Counted from the stretch's first letter, positions 27,548-36,377 are shown. The stretch: DNA of 64,000 bases from CAVXFB01 sp963760935 (GCA_963760935.1 CAVXFB010000003.1:682001-746000); one strand, 5' to 3'. The notes: generated by a model from the sequence alone, not told the origin. Numbers and translations: made by a program.

Positions 27548-28828
27548 CTACGCGGTTGGCCGCACGATGCGGTCTTTGCCCACAAACGGCCGCAGCACCT
27601 CGGGCACGATCACTGTGCCATCGGGCTGCTGATAGTTCTCCAAGATCGCGATTAGCGCCCGGCTGATGGCGATGGCCGTGCCGTTGAGGGTGTGGACGAA
27701 TCGCGTACCTTTCTCCCCCTTCTGCTTGTAGCGGATATTTAGGCGGCGGGCCTGGAAGTCAGTGCAGTTGCTTGTGCTGGTCACCTCGCCAAACTCGCCG
27801 CGGCCGGGCATCCACGCTTCGAGATCGTACTTGCGATAGGCCGGACCACCGAGGTCGCCGGTAGCCGTGTCGACAACGCGATATGGAATGCCGAGACCAT
27901 CGAACAGCCGGCATTCCAGGTCGCGGAGATGTTCGAGCATGGCATCGCTCTCTTCGGGCAGCGTAAAGGCGAACATCTCAATCTTCGTAAACTGGTGGAC
28001 CCGGTAGAGACCGCGAGTCGCCCGCCCGTGTGCGCCCGCCTCGGTTCGAAAACAGTGGCTTATGCCGCATAGCTTGATTGGCAACCGCTCGGTCTCGATC
28101 ATCTGCCCTGCCAGCATGCCGCCGAGCGTAATTTCCGCCGTGGCCACAAGGCTCAGGTCGCTGTTGTCGATGCTATATATTTGCGTTTCCGGCCCGCGTG
28201 GGATGTAGCCCGTGCCAGCCAACACGTCGTTGCGAGCGAGATCCGGCGTTGTCAGCGGTGTAAATCCTTCCTTTTGGAGCACGCCGACCGCATAGCGTTG
28301 CAGGGCGAGTTCCAACAGCACAGCGTCGTTCTTAAGGAAGTAAAAACCGTGCCCCGCCACACTGGCGCCGGATTCAAAGTCGACTAGATCGAGCACTTCG
28401 GCCAGTTCCACGTGGTCCAGCGGCTGAAAATCGAACGTCGGCTGCGGTGTCTTGCCGCGGAAAAGTTCCAAGTTCGACTTGTCGTCCACGCCAATCGGGG
28501 CATCGGGATGCGAAAGATTCGGAATCTGGCGATAGATCGCATCCGCCTTGGCCGCAAGCACATCGAGCTCCGCTTGCAACTCCTGCGTCGTATCGCGAAG
28601 CTGCCGCCCCTCGGCTTTCCGTGCCTCGCGCTCGGCGGCGTCCTTTGCCTTGCCAATCGACTTGGAGACCTCGTTGGCTTTGCGGTTGAGATCTTCGACC
28701 TCGGTTTGCAGTGCCTTGCGGTTCTGCTCGAGTTGGACGAATCCATCAACGTCAACGTTCACGCCGCGGTTGAGGCAGTTCTGCCTGACAAGGTCGGCGT
28801 TTTCAACAATGAATCGGCGATCGAGCAT
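27548..28828 (-). CDS. serS: seryl-tRNA synthetase
   Basis: 426 residues from ATG 28828 (MLDRRFIVENADLVRQNC). It charges tRNA-Ser and tRNA-Sec with serine. The N-terminal ~100 residues form the long antiparallel coiled coil that clamps the tRNA. The class II core shows LVATAEITLGGMLAGQ, motif 2 HCFRTEAGAHGRATRGLYRVHQF (split by the loop) and motif 3 NGTAIAISRALIAILEN. Length is normal. The next minus-strand gene upstream is the M20 peptidase, 64 bases away. Confidence 0.96.
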   Translation of the reverse strand: MLDRRFIVENADLVRQNCLNRGVNVDVDGFVQLEQNRKALQTEVEDLNRKANEVSKSIGKAKDAAEREARKAEGRQLRDTTQELQAELDVLAAKADAIYRQIPNLSHPDAPIGVDDKSNLELFRGKTPQPTFDFQPLDHVELAEVLDLVDFESGASVAGHGFYFLKNDAVLLELALQRYAVGVLQKEGFTPLTTPDLARNDVLAGTGYIPRGPETQIYSIDNSDLSLVATAEITLGGMLAGQMIETERLPIKLCGISHCFRTEAGAHGRATRGLYRVHQFTKIEMFAFTLPEESDAMLEHLRDLECRLFDGLGIPYRVVDTATGDLGGPAYRKYDLEAWMPGRGEFGEVTSTSNCTDFQARRLNIRYKQKGEKGTRFVHTLNGTAIAISRALIAILENYQQPDGTVIVPEVLRPFVGKDRIVRPTA

Positions 28829-28892
28829 GGGGAAAAATTGGGTTCGAGGACGGGAACGCAGCACACGAGCGGTTAACTTTCGCGAATCGCAC

Positions 28893-30257
28893 TCATACTT
28901 TGCTCAATTCTTCCCATAGCCGCGCACTGGCTTTGATGCCGCGGTGGAAATCGGCTAGGGAGAATTTTTCGTTGGGGCTATGGGTATTATCGTCATCCTG
29001 CCCCCAGCCTAATAGGAGCGTGTCGGCTTTGAGCTGCTGGGCGAAAGTCGTCACAATCGGGATGGAACCGCCTTCGCGCGTGAACACGGGGCGACGACCG
29101 AATGACTGTTCGACCGCCCGGGCGGCGGCTTCGATGTAACGGCTATCGAGCGGAACGAGCACGCCGGGGGCGCCGTGGTGCTCGATCAGTTTCAACGTGA
29201 CGCCCGGCGGAGTGAGATCGGCCAATTTGCGATTCAAACCAGCAGTGATTTTGGCGGGATCCTGATTGGGAACCAGGCGGAAGCTAAACTTGGCCGAGGC
29301 CGACGCGGGCAGGACTGTCTTGGCCCCTTCACCCTGGTAGCCACTCGTTAGACCCGAGATGTCGAACGTCGGGCGGGCCCAACGGCGTTCCAATGCGGTA
29401 TAGCCTTCTTCGCCCACGGCCCCGGTCACGCCGATCTGTTGGAAGTACTCTCGCTCATCGAACGGCAACGCCGCCATATCGCGTCGCTCACGATCCGTAA
29501 GCGACACGACATCGTCGTAGAAACCTGGAACGGTGACGCGCCCCTTGGCGTCGATTAGCCCCGCCATGATCCGTGTCAGGGCGTTGGCCGGGTTCGTCAC
29601 CGAACCGCCGAACGAGCCGGAGTGCAGATCGCGATCGGGTCCGGTAACGCAAAGTTCATAGTATGCGATGCCGCGCAACCCGTACGTAATGGCGGGTATG
29701 CCCGTGGCGAACTGTCCGCCGTCGCTAATGACAACACAGTCACAAGCCAAGCGGTCGGCGTGTTCGGCCAGGAATCGCTCCAAACCGTCACTGCCGACCT
29801 CTTCCTCTCCCTCAATAATGAATTTCAGGTTCAGCGGCAGACGGCCTTCGACGGTGATCCACGCCTCGGCGCTCTTCACGTGCGTAAGCATCTGTCCTTT
29901 ATCATCGGTGGCGCCCCGGGCAACGATGTTTCCGTCGCGTCGCGTCGGCTCAAACGGAGGACTAATCCATTTATCCAATGGGTCGGGCGGTTGCACGTCG
30001 TAGTGACCGTAAACCAAGGCTGTCGGCACGCCGGGTATCCGGGGTGACTCCGCATAGACCAGTGGGTGTCCGTCGGTGGGGATGACGTCGGTAGCAAAAT
30101 GCAGGTGGCGAAATTGGTCGGCCACCCAGTCTGCGGCCCGCTGCATGTCGGCCCGATGACCGGGGTCGGCGCTGACGCTCGGAATCCGCAACAGCTCGCA
30201 CAGTTCTTCCTCGAACCGAGCGGCATGAGCTTCAAGATATTGATCGATTGTTGGCAT
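28893..30257 (-). CDS. M20 family metallo-dipeptidase
   Basis: 454 residues from ATG 30257 (MPTIDQYLEAHAARF). M20 enzymes are two-zinc carboxypeptidases or dipeptidases. Motifs: VYGHYDVQPPDPLDKW (first zinc His and Asp), GATDDKGQ (bridging Asp), EGEEEVGSDGL (catalytic and zinc Glu) and ISDGGQ. The bacterial dimerisation insert follows (GLRGIAYYEL). No signal peptide, so cytoplasmic; it probably cleaves dipeptides released from protein turnover. Substrate specificity is not evident. Confidence 0.9.
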   Translation of the reverse strand: MPTIDQYLEAHAARFEEELCELLRIPSVSADPGHRADMQRAADWVADQFRHLHFATDVIPTDGHPLVYAESPRIPGVPTALVYGHYDVQPPDPLDKWISPPFEPTRRDGNIVARGATDDKGQMLTHVKSAEAWITVEGRLPLNLKFIIEGEEEVGSDGLERFLAEHADRLACDCVVISDGGQFATGIPAITYGLRGIAYYELCVTGPDRDLHSGSFGGSVTNPANALTRIMAGLIDAKGRVTVPGFYDDVVSLTDRERRDMAALPFDEREYFQQIGVTGAVGEEGYTALERRWARPTFDISGLTSGYQGEGAKTVLPASASAKFSFRLVPNQDPAKITAGLNRKLADLTPPGVTLKLIEHHGAPGVLVPLDSRYIEAAARAVEQSFGRRPVFTREGGSIPIVTTFAQQLKADTLLLGWGQDDDNTHSPNEKFSLADFHRGIKASARLWEELSKV

Positions 30258-30487
30258 CGGGGTGTCCCCGTTTTCTGGTTCGTAGTGTGCGGCCACATCA
30301 TTGCTGAGTGTGGCGACGAAGTTCCGCCGGTGTGGAATGCATCGCCACCGCCGGCCTCTCGCTCAGACAGCAAAGCGGCCCGTTGGTTTTCATGACCCAC
30401 CCTAATATAATGGGAAGCGGCCCTTTCGACCACGGGGCCGGGTGCTCGTTGCTCGTCGCGATGGTCCTTCTGTGGGGACGAAAAATC

Positions 30488-30841
30488 ATGAGTCAACAAG
30501 CCGCCGTGGCCATCGAACCATCGGGCCAGACGGTCGCCGAGCGTCAGACGCACACGCGGCCCGACGCCAAGCGGCAACCTCCGTACCATGTGGTCCTATG
30601 GAACGACGACGACCACAGTTACGAATATGTGATCAGAATGTTGATGGATCTCTTCGCTCACCCACCGGAAAAGGGGTTTCTGTTGGCAAACGAGGTCGAC
30701 ACCCGTGGTCGTGTGATTGTGTTGACTACTACCCGGGAGCATGCCGAGCTAAAACGGGACCAGATCCACGCTTTTGGCAAAGACGTGCTGATTGCCGGCT
30801 GCAAAGGCTCGATGTCGGCAACCATCGAGCCGGCCCTGTAG
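30488..30841 (+). CDS. clpS: ATP-dependent Clp protease adaptor ClpS
   Basis: 117 residues from ATG 30488. ClpS delivers proteins with N-degrons to the ClpA/ClpC-ClpP protease. The N-terminal ~30 residues are a flexible tail; the core starts at PYHVVLWNDDDHSYEYVIRM with Asn39, Asp40 and Asp41, which hold the substrate alpha-amino group. At the place of E. coli His66, a second contact, this protein seems to have Asp (LANEVDTRGRVIV). The C-terminus ending KGSMSATIEPAL is conserved in ClpS-like proteins. No ClpA or ClpC gene is adjacent. The in-frame sequence upstream has other ATGs, but only this start gives a normal length. Confidence 0.85.
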   Translation: MSQQAAVAIEPSGQTVAERQTHTRPDAKRQPPYHVVLWNDDDHSYEYVIRMLMDLFAHPPEKGFLLANEVDTRGRVIVLTTTREHAELKRDQIHAFGKDVLIAGCKGSMSATIEPAL

Positions 30842-31027
30842 TGGGGAGGGTAATGGTCCTGCTGACCTCTGGATGAGCAGCTTCTTCGTCCTCGCTAGCA
30901 GAAACGACCGTCCGGCAACCGCTCTGGCACCGTGCTGCCCATTTTGCTACACTCCCGCCGCTTTTCACGGCTTGAAGTCGCATCGGCGGCCGCGGTCGCT
31001 TTTCATAGGTGGTTACAGGAGCTAGCC

Positions 31028-32194
31028 ATGAGCGGAAAACGGATGTTCCGGCTATGGATTTTCATCACCCTTGTCGCGACATGCGGGTCCGTTGTGGCAG
31101 CGCCTCCGTGGGGAGATCTGATTTCGTTCCGGACCGTCGATGCCGATCCTAATCAAGCATACACGCTCGCCGAGGACAACGGGCCGTGGATGGTCATGGC
31201 CTGTAGCTTCTCGGGCGAGGGAGCCGAGAAACAGGCCAAGGAACTCGTCTACGAGCTTCGCAAGAAGTACAAGCTGCCGGCTTACACGTACAGAGGCCGC
31301 TTTGATCCCGGCGAGGCCCAAGGCCGCGGCCTCGATGAGTTGGGCAATCCGCGGAAATTTCAGTACAACAAGTATAAAGATAGCAAAGACAAGGAGAAGG
31401 CCAGGCACCCGCATCTTACCGAGGTGGCGGTGCTGGTCGGCAACTACCAAGATGTCGAAGACCCTGCCGCTCAGAAAACACTTGCCAAAATCAAGTATGC
31501 AACGCCCGACTGCTTGGCTGTCGATAAAGATGGCCAAAAGAAGACCTATCAATCACTCACTGGCTGGCGCCTGATGCAGCGTCAAGTATATGAGGCCATC
31601 GGCAGCGAGAAGAAGAAGAAGGGGCCAATGGGCCACGCCTTTGTCGTCCCCAACCCGTTGCTGCCGCCCGAGTTTTTCTCTCCCAAGCAAGGAATCGATC
31701 CCCTGGTTCTCGACATGAACAAGGACGCCGAGTTCAGTCTGTTAGATTGCCCCGGCAAGTACACGGTTCAAGTCGCCACGTTCAAGGGACAAGTTATTAT
31801 CAAGCAGGACGAGATTAAGGAAATTCAAAACGGCAATAGGCAGTTGAAAAGTGAGTTGGCCGAGGCGGCCGAGAAGGCCCATCTGCTGGCCAAAGCCTTG
31901 CGGGAGAAGGGCTATGAGGCCTACGAGTTCCACGACCGCTATGCGAGCATCGTAACGGTAGGGAGCTTCACCTCGGTCGGCACGCCCAGACCCGACGGCA
32001 AGACTGAAATCAACCCCCAAGTCCACAAGATCATGGAGGTCTTCGGCGCCCAGTCCACCACGCTACCAGGTCAGACTACGCCGGTGACTCCCCTAAAAAC
32101 GCTCGTGGGCATCCCCTTCGATATCCAGCCAATCCCCGTCGAGGTCCCGAAACGCTCGATCAGTGTCGCCTTGCGGAACAGGAATCGCGAGTAG
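31028..32194 (+). CDS. exported protein with SPOR-like repeats, unknown function
   Basis: 388 residues. N-terminal signal peptide (about 1-24, LWIFITLVATCGSVVAAPP). Two segments look like SPOR peptidoglycan-binding folds: residues ~55-145 (WMVMACSFSGEGAEKQAKEL through VAVLVGNYQDV) and ~240-330 (YTVQVATFKG, LAKALREKGYEAYEFHD, ASIVTVGSF). In the second, the 'xVQVxxF...A..L...G' and 'VxVGxF' pattern is clear. A Lys/Asp-rich linker lies between. SPOR domains bind glycan strands lacking stem peptides, so a cell-envelope role is possible; planctomycete walls are thin, which makes this worth testing. It ends 10 bases before rdgB. Confidence 0.65.
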   Translation: MSGKRMFRLWIFITLVATCGSVVAAPPWGDLISFRTVDADPNQAYTLAEDNGPWMVMACSFSGEGAEKQAKELVYELRKKYKLPAYTYRGRFDPGEAQGRGLDELGNPRKFQYNKYKDSKDKEKARHPHLTEVAVLVGNYQDVEDPAAQKTLAKIKYATPDCLAVDKDGQKKTYQSLTGWRLMQRQVYEAIGSEKKKKGPMGHAFVVPNPLLPPEFFSPKQGIDPLVLDMNKDAEFSLLDCPGKYTVQVATFKGQVIIKQDEIKEIQNGNRQLKSELAEAAEKAHLLAKALREKGYEAYEFHDRYASIVTVGSFTSVGTPRPDGKTEINPQVHKIMEVFGAQSTTLPGQTTPVTPLKTLVGIPFDIQPIPVEVPKRSISVALRNRNRE

Positions 32195-32204
32195 CGATCT
32201 GATC

Positions 32205-32810
32205 ATGCTCGTTCTCGGAACCGCCAATCGGAAGAAGGGCTTGGAACTGGCCGGTCTGCTACGGCCCGTCGGCGTGCAGTTGCAATCGCTGGCCGACTTT
32301 TCCGCCGATTTCGAGGTAGAGGAAGACGGCGACACCTTTGCCGCCAACGCCCGACTCAAGGCGATTGGCTACGCCCGGCACCTGGGTCGCTGGGTACTGG
32401 CGGATGACAGCGGGCTGCTGGTTGATCCGCTCGGTGGTGATCCGGGAGTCTTTTCCGCCCGATATTCCGGGCCAGACGCTACCGACGAGTCGAACAATCG
32501 GCTGGTGCTCGAACAATTGGGCGACCTGCCGCTGGATAAGCGAACCGCCAGATTCGTATGCCACATCGCGGTAGCCGATCCACAAGGTACCGTGCACGCC
32601 GAGAGCGAGGCGGCCTGCTGTGGGCGGATCCTCTTCGAGCCCCGCGGCGAGCATGGTTTCGGCTACGATCCGCTCTTCGAGATCGTCGAGTATCACCGCT
32701 CGTTCGCGGAGCTTAGCCCACTGGTGAAGTCGCACCTCAGCCACCGATCTCGCGCTGCCGCGGCAATCATCCCGCGGCTGATGCAGTTGACGGATGCCGA
32801 CGAGATTTGA
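32205..32810 (+). CDS. rdgB: non-canonical purine NTP pyrophosphatase (RdgB/HAM1)
   Basis: 201 residues from ATG 32205. It hydrolyses dITP, XTP and similar nucleotides to monophosphates, keeping deaminated purines out of nucleic acids. Motifs: LVLGTANRKKGLELAGLL at the N-terminus, the DDSGLLVDPLGGDPGVFSAR active-site stretch, and HGFGYDPLFE near the C-terminus. Length is typical. It follows the SPOR-like gene by 10 bases, so co-transcription is likely. Confidence 0.92.
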   Translation: MLVLGTANRKKGLELAGLLRPVGVQLQSLADFSADFEVEEDGDTFAANARLKAIGYARHLGRWVLADDSGLLVDPLGGDPGVFSARYSGPDATDESNNRLVLEQLGDLPLDKRTARFVCHIAVADPQGTVHAESEAACCGRILFEPRGEHGFGYDPLFEIVEYHRSFAELSPLVKSHLSHRSRAAAAIIPRLMQLTDADEI

Positions 32811-33357
32811 GACAGAGGGGAGAGCTGAACGCCGTCCGCAACGTGCCTCATCCATGTTACATAATCGTTATCTTCCTCCCCTCCGTCCTCTTCGGTTTCG
32901 CTTGTTCCAAAAAATCGCGGCTATCTCTTTTCAGAAATGCAGCGTCGGTGTAGACTGCAATCGGCGCGAGGCGAGCGGGCCAGCTTCCTGACGCATCATC
33001 CGTGGTCTGAGGGTCGCTGCTCCGTGTTTGCCCAGTCGGAGCCTATCTCTTGCCGCTCTTCCGGTGGTTCTTAGATTCGATTCGACTCTCGCGCTTCCCC
33101 GGGGAAAAAGGGGACAGTCCCCATTTGTGCGAAGCACCCTTCGGGCCGTTCCGGCAAATGGGGACTGTCCCCTTTTTCCCTCCGGCACTTTAGTCGGCAT
33201 GTGCGCCAATTCGAGGGCGTACATGCAGGTACCGTAGCGTTTATCGCTACAAGGGCCAGGGACGCTCTGTCGGTCTACCCAACCGCACAGTCGTCTCCTG
33301 GCCTGTTTTTTTGGATACAATGGCCGTGGGCAACCTTTCCAACCATCGGCGCCAATA
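32811..33357. other. 547-base intergenic region holding a nested palindromic repeat
   Basis: No gene with a credible start or product on either strand. The main content is the perfect inverted repeat at 33102-33180, listed separately; the rest shows no recognisable structure. Confidence 0.5.
33102..33180. repeat. nested palindromic repeat with GGGGACAGTCCCC arms
   Basis: Two perfect 26-base inverted arms (33102-33127 and 33155-33180) flank a 27-base loop. Each arm also contains its own palindrome, GGGGAC-A-GTCCCC or GGGGAC-T-GTCCCC. As RNA or single-stranded DNA this would form a long stem or a cruciform with side hairpins. It lies between genes and probably belongs to a dispersed REP/MITE-like family. 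Confidence 0.85.
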
Positions 33358-33858
33358 ATGTCCGAATACACTCAGGAACGTCACAAGCCGCCGGCGCGGC
33401 TCGATCGTCCGCGCGAGTTGGTAGTCGCTTGTCCTCCAATGCGAAGCAACGTGAACTTGTCACGGATCGCCCGGGCGGCCGGCTGTTGCGGCGTCGAGCG
33501 AATGATTTGCTGCGGCAACGCCAAGGTCATCGGCAAGATCGCCCGCGATGCGGCCGATGTCCTTAATATTGAAACGCATCGAACGCTCCCGCCGGTGCTG
33601 CTGAAACTGAGGGCGGAGGGTTTTCAGATTGTTGGCCTCGAGCAGACGTCGAACGCGAAACCGATTTGGGAGTTCAACTTTTCTCGACGAACCGCGTTGG
33701 TAATCGGCAACGAGCGATCCGGAATCGAGAGCGACGTGTTGGCGCTGCTGGACCACGCCGTCGAAATTCCCGTTTATGGGCTTCCGTACGCCCACAACGC
33801 GGCTACGGCCGCCGCAATGGCGCTCTACGAGTTCTGTCGCCAGTATCCACAAGGTTGA
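33358..33858 (+). CDS. SpoU/TrmH family RNA 2'-O-methyltransferase
   Basis: 166 residues. SPOUT-fold methyltransferases add a methyl group to ribose 2'-O of tRNA or rRNA using SAM. Motif 1 is around NVNLSRIARAAGCCGVERM, motif 2 is ALVIGNERSGI and motif 3 is PYAHNAATAAAMALYEFCR, which forms the SAM-binding knot. The short length, close to TrmL or a TrmH core without an extra RNA-binding domain, leaves the target open. It stands alone between two intergenic regions. Confidence 0.85.
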   Translation: MSEYTQERHKPPARLDRPRELVVACPPMRSNVNLSRIARAAGCCGVERMICCGNAKVIGKIARDAADVLNIETHRTLPPVLLKLRAEGFQIVGLEQTSNAKPIWEFNFSRRTALVIGNERSGIESDVLALLDHAVEIPVYGLPYAHNAATAAAMALYEFCRQYPQG

Positions 33859-33934
33859 GGCGATCGGCGCCCACAAGGTACTGCGGTCCGGCTTGGCAAT
33901 GACGCTCGGCCGGCACGCCGTCAATCGGGAGCCA

Positions 33935-34321
33935 TTAACATTCCAGAGAAAGGACTGATCTGAACTCCTTTCGCAGTTTCGTCGTCAGTGCAACCGCGTT
34001 TCGGGCTGTTTCGCGATCAACGGTAAGACCGGGGTATCGCAAAGCGACCGCGTACTGAGTCAGACTCTCCAACCGAGGACGAAATCACTCCCAAAGCGGA
34101 TGCTCCTGGAGACATGCGTCCAGCAGCAAGCAAAGGTCGTGCGTTTTACTGAACAAGACTTCTCGGGATTGCAGTATGCCCTTGAGGTACTTTTCAACAC
34201 ATTACTGAGCGTGAAAACACGCAGAATCATAGTTTGGGTTCTTCCGTGCGCGGATCTCACGCAACGCGGTTGCGTAGTCGCCTTCCGCCTTCGCCACCCA
34301 TTCATCAACCAAGGGATTCAT
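33935..34321 (-). pseudogene. HEPN-domain gene with two in-frame stops, partner of the MNT gene
   Basis: Reading from ATG 34321 the frame encodes MNPLVDEWVAKAEGDYATAL, FHAQ-stop-CVEKYLKGILQSREV, FSKTHDLCLLLDACL, HPLWE-stop, QYAVALRYPGLTV and ends at TAA 33937-33935 (129 codons). This matches HEPN domain proteins (PF05168-like). Stops are TAA at codon 40 (where CAA for Gln is expected, as in HAQQCVEKYLK) and TGA at codon 79. Both can come from C-to-T changes. The start overlaps the upstream MNT gene by 17 bases, the usual arrangement of HEPN/MNT toxin-antitoxin pairs. With both stops, no full-length HEPN protein can be made. Confidence 0.8.
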
Positions 34322-34622
34322 ACAGTGTCTTGCCTTCACGCATGACCGATGTCAAGAAAGCGTCATGCAGCGAAAGTCGGCACGTCATGTCAGCGGGTGT
34401 CTTGACGATCAAGTCCAAGGGAAACGAACGCCGAATGCGCTGGCGAATCTCCACCGCTTGATCCAGCACTCTCCTCTCGGTCGGCATCACAACTAGCAGG
34501 TCCACGTCGCTATCCGGCGTCGCGTTGCCGCGGGCGTATGAACCAAAGAGGATCACTCGCTCGGGAGCGAACTCCTGAGCGACTCGGTTAACGAACTCTT
34601 GAATTTCTGCCTCGTGGACCAT
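34305..34622 (-). CDS. MNT-type nucleotidyltransferase domain protein (antitoxin-like)
   Basis: 105 residues. The motif LFGSYARGNATPDSDVDLLV carries the GS...DxD signature of minimal nucleotidyltransferases; the two Asp residues bind metal. In HEPN/MNT systems the MNT protein neutralises the HEPN ribonuclease, in characterised cases by AMPylating it. Here the HEPN gene just downstream has two nonsense codons, so this intact MNT gene appears orphaned. ATG 34622 is the only good start. Confidence 0.85.
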   Translation of the reverse strand: MVHEAEIQEFVNRVAQEFAPERVILFGSYARGNATPDSDVDLLVVMPTERRVLDQAVEIRQRIRRSFPLDLIVKTPADMTCRLSLHDAFLTSVMREGKTLYESLG

Positions 34623-34696
34623 GGCGGCAAGTATACCCCGCGGCCGTAGGAGCCGGCAAGATAAGTAATGTCAGGAAATGATCTCGGATCTCTAGT

Positions 34697-35440
34697 CTAT
34701 AGCGCCACTGCCTTGATCACGCTCTCGTCATAGCTTGGCGCAACGCAGGCGCCAGGCGGGACAATGAGGAACCGCTCAGCGTCCCAGGGGCCGTCAACCA
34801 ATTGCATTAGCAGCGTCATATCGCCGCAGAGCTTTTCAAACTTCCAACCGCGCTCGGCGGCCTGCTGCCGGGCGTGGCGCTCGAAGCGGTCGTCCGGCTC
34901 AATGCCCATCTCAATATACGCCATGCCACTGTAGTTCCGCGTCATGTTGCACAGCTCGTCGTACAGAAATCGAGCGTTGTCCTCGCCATACTTCGCCACC
35001 AACTGCTCGTACGTCTGCGACATGCCAGATTGCTGCGTGACCGAGTCGAGAGGAAACTGCGAGAGCCCTTCACCGCGCTCGAGCCAACCGGAGGTCTTGA
35101 AGTACACGCCCTTGTGCGACTGGAAATACTCCAAGTATCGTTCCTTGCTGCCAAGGAATAAGGTGATGCAGTCGTGGGCGCGAGGAATCACCAGCGGGAT
35201 GCGACGCGACGAGAGTCCCACGAGCCCGTTGTTGCATAGGCCATAGCCGAACAGGACGGCTTCATATTTCGACTCATCGACGGCGGCCAAAGCCTCGGCC
35301 AGCCGCCCCGACATGCCGGCCTGTCCGATGTCGTGCAATCCTTTGGGCAGGAAATCCACGTCGACCTGATTGACCGACCGGGCAACGGCGGCACACAGTT
35401 CGCGGTAGAAGATTTCGCAGGCAATGAGTTTCAGACGCAA
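34697..35440 (-). CDS. DUF1638 family protein
   Basis: 247 residues, starting with TTG 35440 (a stop codon lies two codons upstream, and no ATG fits). The N-terminus LKLIACEIFYRELCAAVARS and later FGYGLCNNGLVGL and PRAHDCITLFLGSKERY are typical of DUF1638 proteins. Conserved Cys residues at GLCNN and PRAHDCI suggest metal or corrinoid binding. In other organisms DUF1638 genes often sit near corrinoid methyltransferase systems; none is visible here. Function unknown. Confidence 0.75.
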   Translation of the reverse strand: MRLKLIACEIFYRELCAAVARSVNQVDVDFLPKGLHDIGQAGMSGRLAEALAAVDESKYEAVLFGYGLCNNGLVGLSSRRIPLVIPRAHDCITLFLGSKERYLEYFQSHKGVYFKTSGWLERGEGLSQFPLDSVTQQSGMSQTYEQLVAKYGEDNARFLYDELCNMTRNYSGMAYIEMGIEPDDRFERHARQQAAERGWKFEKLCGDMTLLMQLVDGPWDAERFLIVPPGACVAPSYDESVIKAVAL

Positions 35441-35543
35441 GATTTAGACTCTTCCCAAAAGCGGAGTCGGTTGGCCATCAACTCGATCAAATTCCCATTC
35501 TAACCCATTCGTTCGCTACTCTTCTGAGAATCGCCTGATCACC

Positions 35544-36302
35544 TTAATCCGTCGCGTCCTCCGGTTCCTTCTCCTCATTTCCATCAGGCCGCGCCACAAA
35601 TCGATAGCCCGCGTCGCGGATCGTTAGGAAATGGATCGGCTGCGAAGGGTCGGGCTCAAAGGTCTTGCGGAGGCGGCGGATGAATTGATCGGGGGCACGC
35701 GTGTTGATTGTGCCGGGCATGCCCCAAACCTTCTCCAACAACTCGCGACGGGGAATGACGCGGCCTTCGTTCTCGACAAAGTAGCGAAGCAATGTCATCT
35801 CGAGCTGCGTCAGGCGGACGGGCTCTTCGTGGACGCTGACCTCGAATGTCTCGAAGTTGATCTTGGCCTCGGCAAACTCGAAAGTGGCCACTTTGCCCGC
35901 CTGCTTCCATCCCCGTGCGTCGCGGCGGCTGTGAAACGTCAAGAGGTTTTTCACTCGACTGAGAAACTCGTCCAGGTCGAACGGCTTGGTCATATACTGG
36001 TTCGCCCCGACGTCGAAGCCGCGAGTGCGGTCCTCGGCCAGCGTCCGGGCAGTGAGGACCAGCACGGGCGTGTCCATATCGACCGCCCGTAACGACTCGC
36101 ACACGGCATAGCCGCTCATGCCGGGCAGCATCAGGTCGAGAATTACCAAATCAACGTCTTCTGGATTCTCTTGTAGGATGTGCAGCGCCGATGGTCCGTC
36201 GCCAACGACGCTCACGCGATACCCTTCGGCCACGAGGTTGTACTTGATGCCCGTGGCAAGGTGCTCTTCGTCTTCGACTACAAGGATGTGTTCGTTGGGC
36301 AT
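35544..36302 (-). CDS. OmpR/PhoB-family response regulator
   Basis: 252 residues from ATG 36302. Receiver domain 1-120 with the acidic pair DEE (11-13), phosphoacceptor Asp56 (VILDLMLPG), Thr in LTART and Lys in TKPFD. C-terminal winged-helix DNA-binding domain (about 145-235: EVSVHEEPVRLTQLEMTLLR and RRLRKTFEPDPSQP). It should bind DNA once phosphorylated by the histidine kinase encoded just upstream (36378-37301); a palindromic repeat fills the 75-base gap between the two genes. Target genes unknown. Confidence 0.9.
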   Translation of the reverse strand: MPNEHILVVEDEEHLATGIKYNLVAEGYRVSVVGDGPSALHILQENPEDVDLVILDLMLPGMSGYAVCESLRAVDMDTPVLVLTARTLAEDRTRGFDVGANQYMTKPFDLDEFLSRVKNLLTFHSRRDARGWKQAGKVATFEFAEAKINFETFEVSVHEEPVRLTQLEMTLLRYFVENEGRVIPRRELLEKVWGMPGTINTRAPDQFIRRLRKTFEPDPSQPIHFLTIRDAGYRFVARPDGNEEKEPEDATD

Positions 36303-36311
36303 GGGCAACCT

Positions 36312-36374
36312 GTAGGGTGCGTCCCCGACACACCGTATTCGTCGGCCATTGTGGTGCGTCGGGGACGCACCTAC
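36312..36374. repeat. palindromic repeat between kinase and regulator genes
   Basis: Left arm GTAGGGTGCGTCCCCGAC and right arm GTCGGGGACGCACCTAC form a long stem around a loop of about 25 bases. It fills almost the whole gap between the two-component genes and may act as an mRNA processing or attenuation site. Confidence 0.75.
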
Positions 36375-36377
36375 TTA

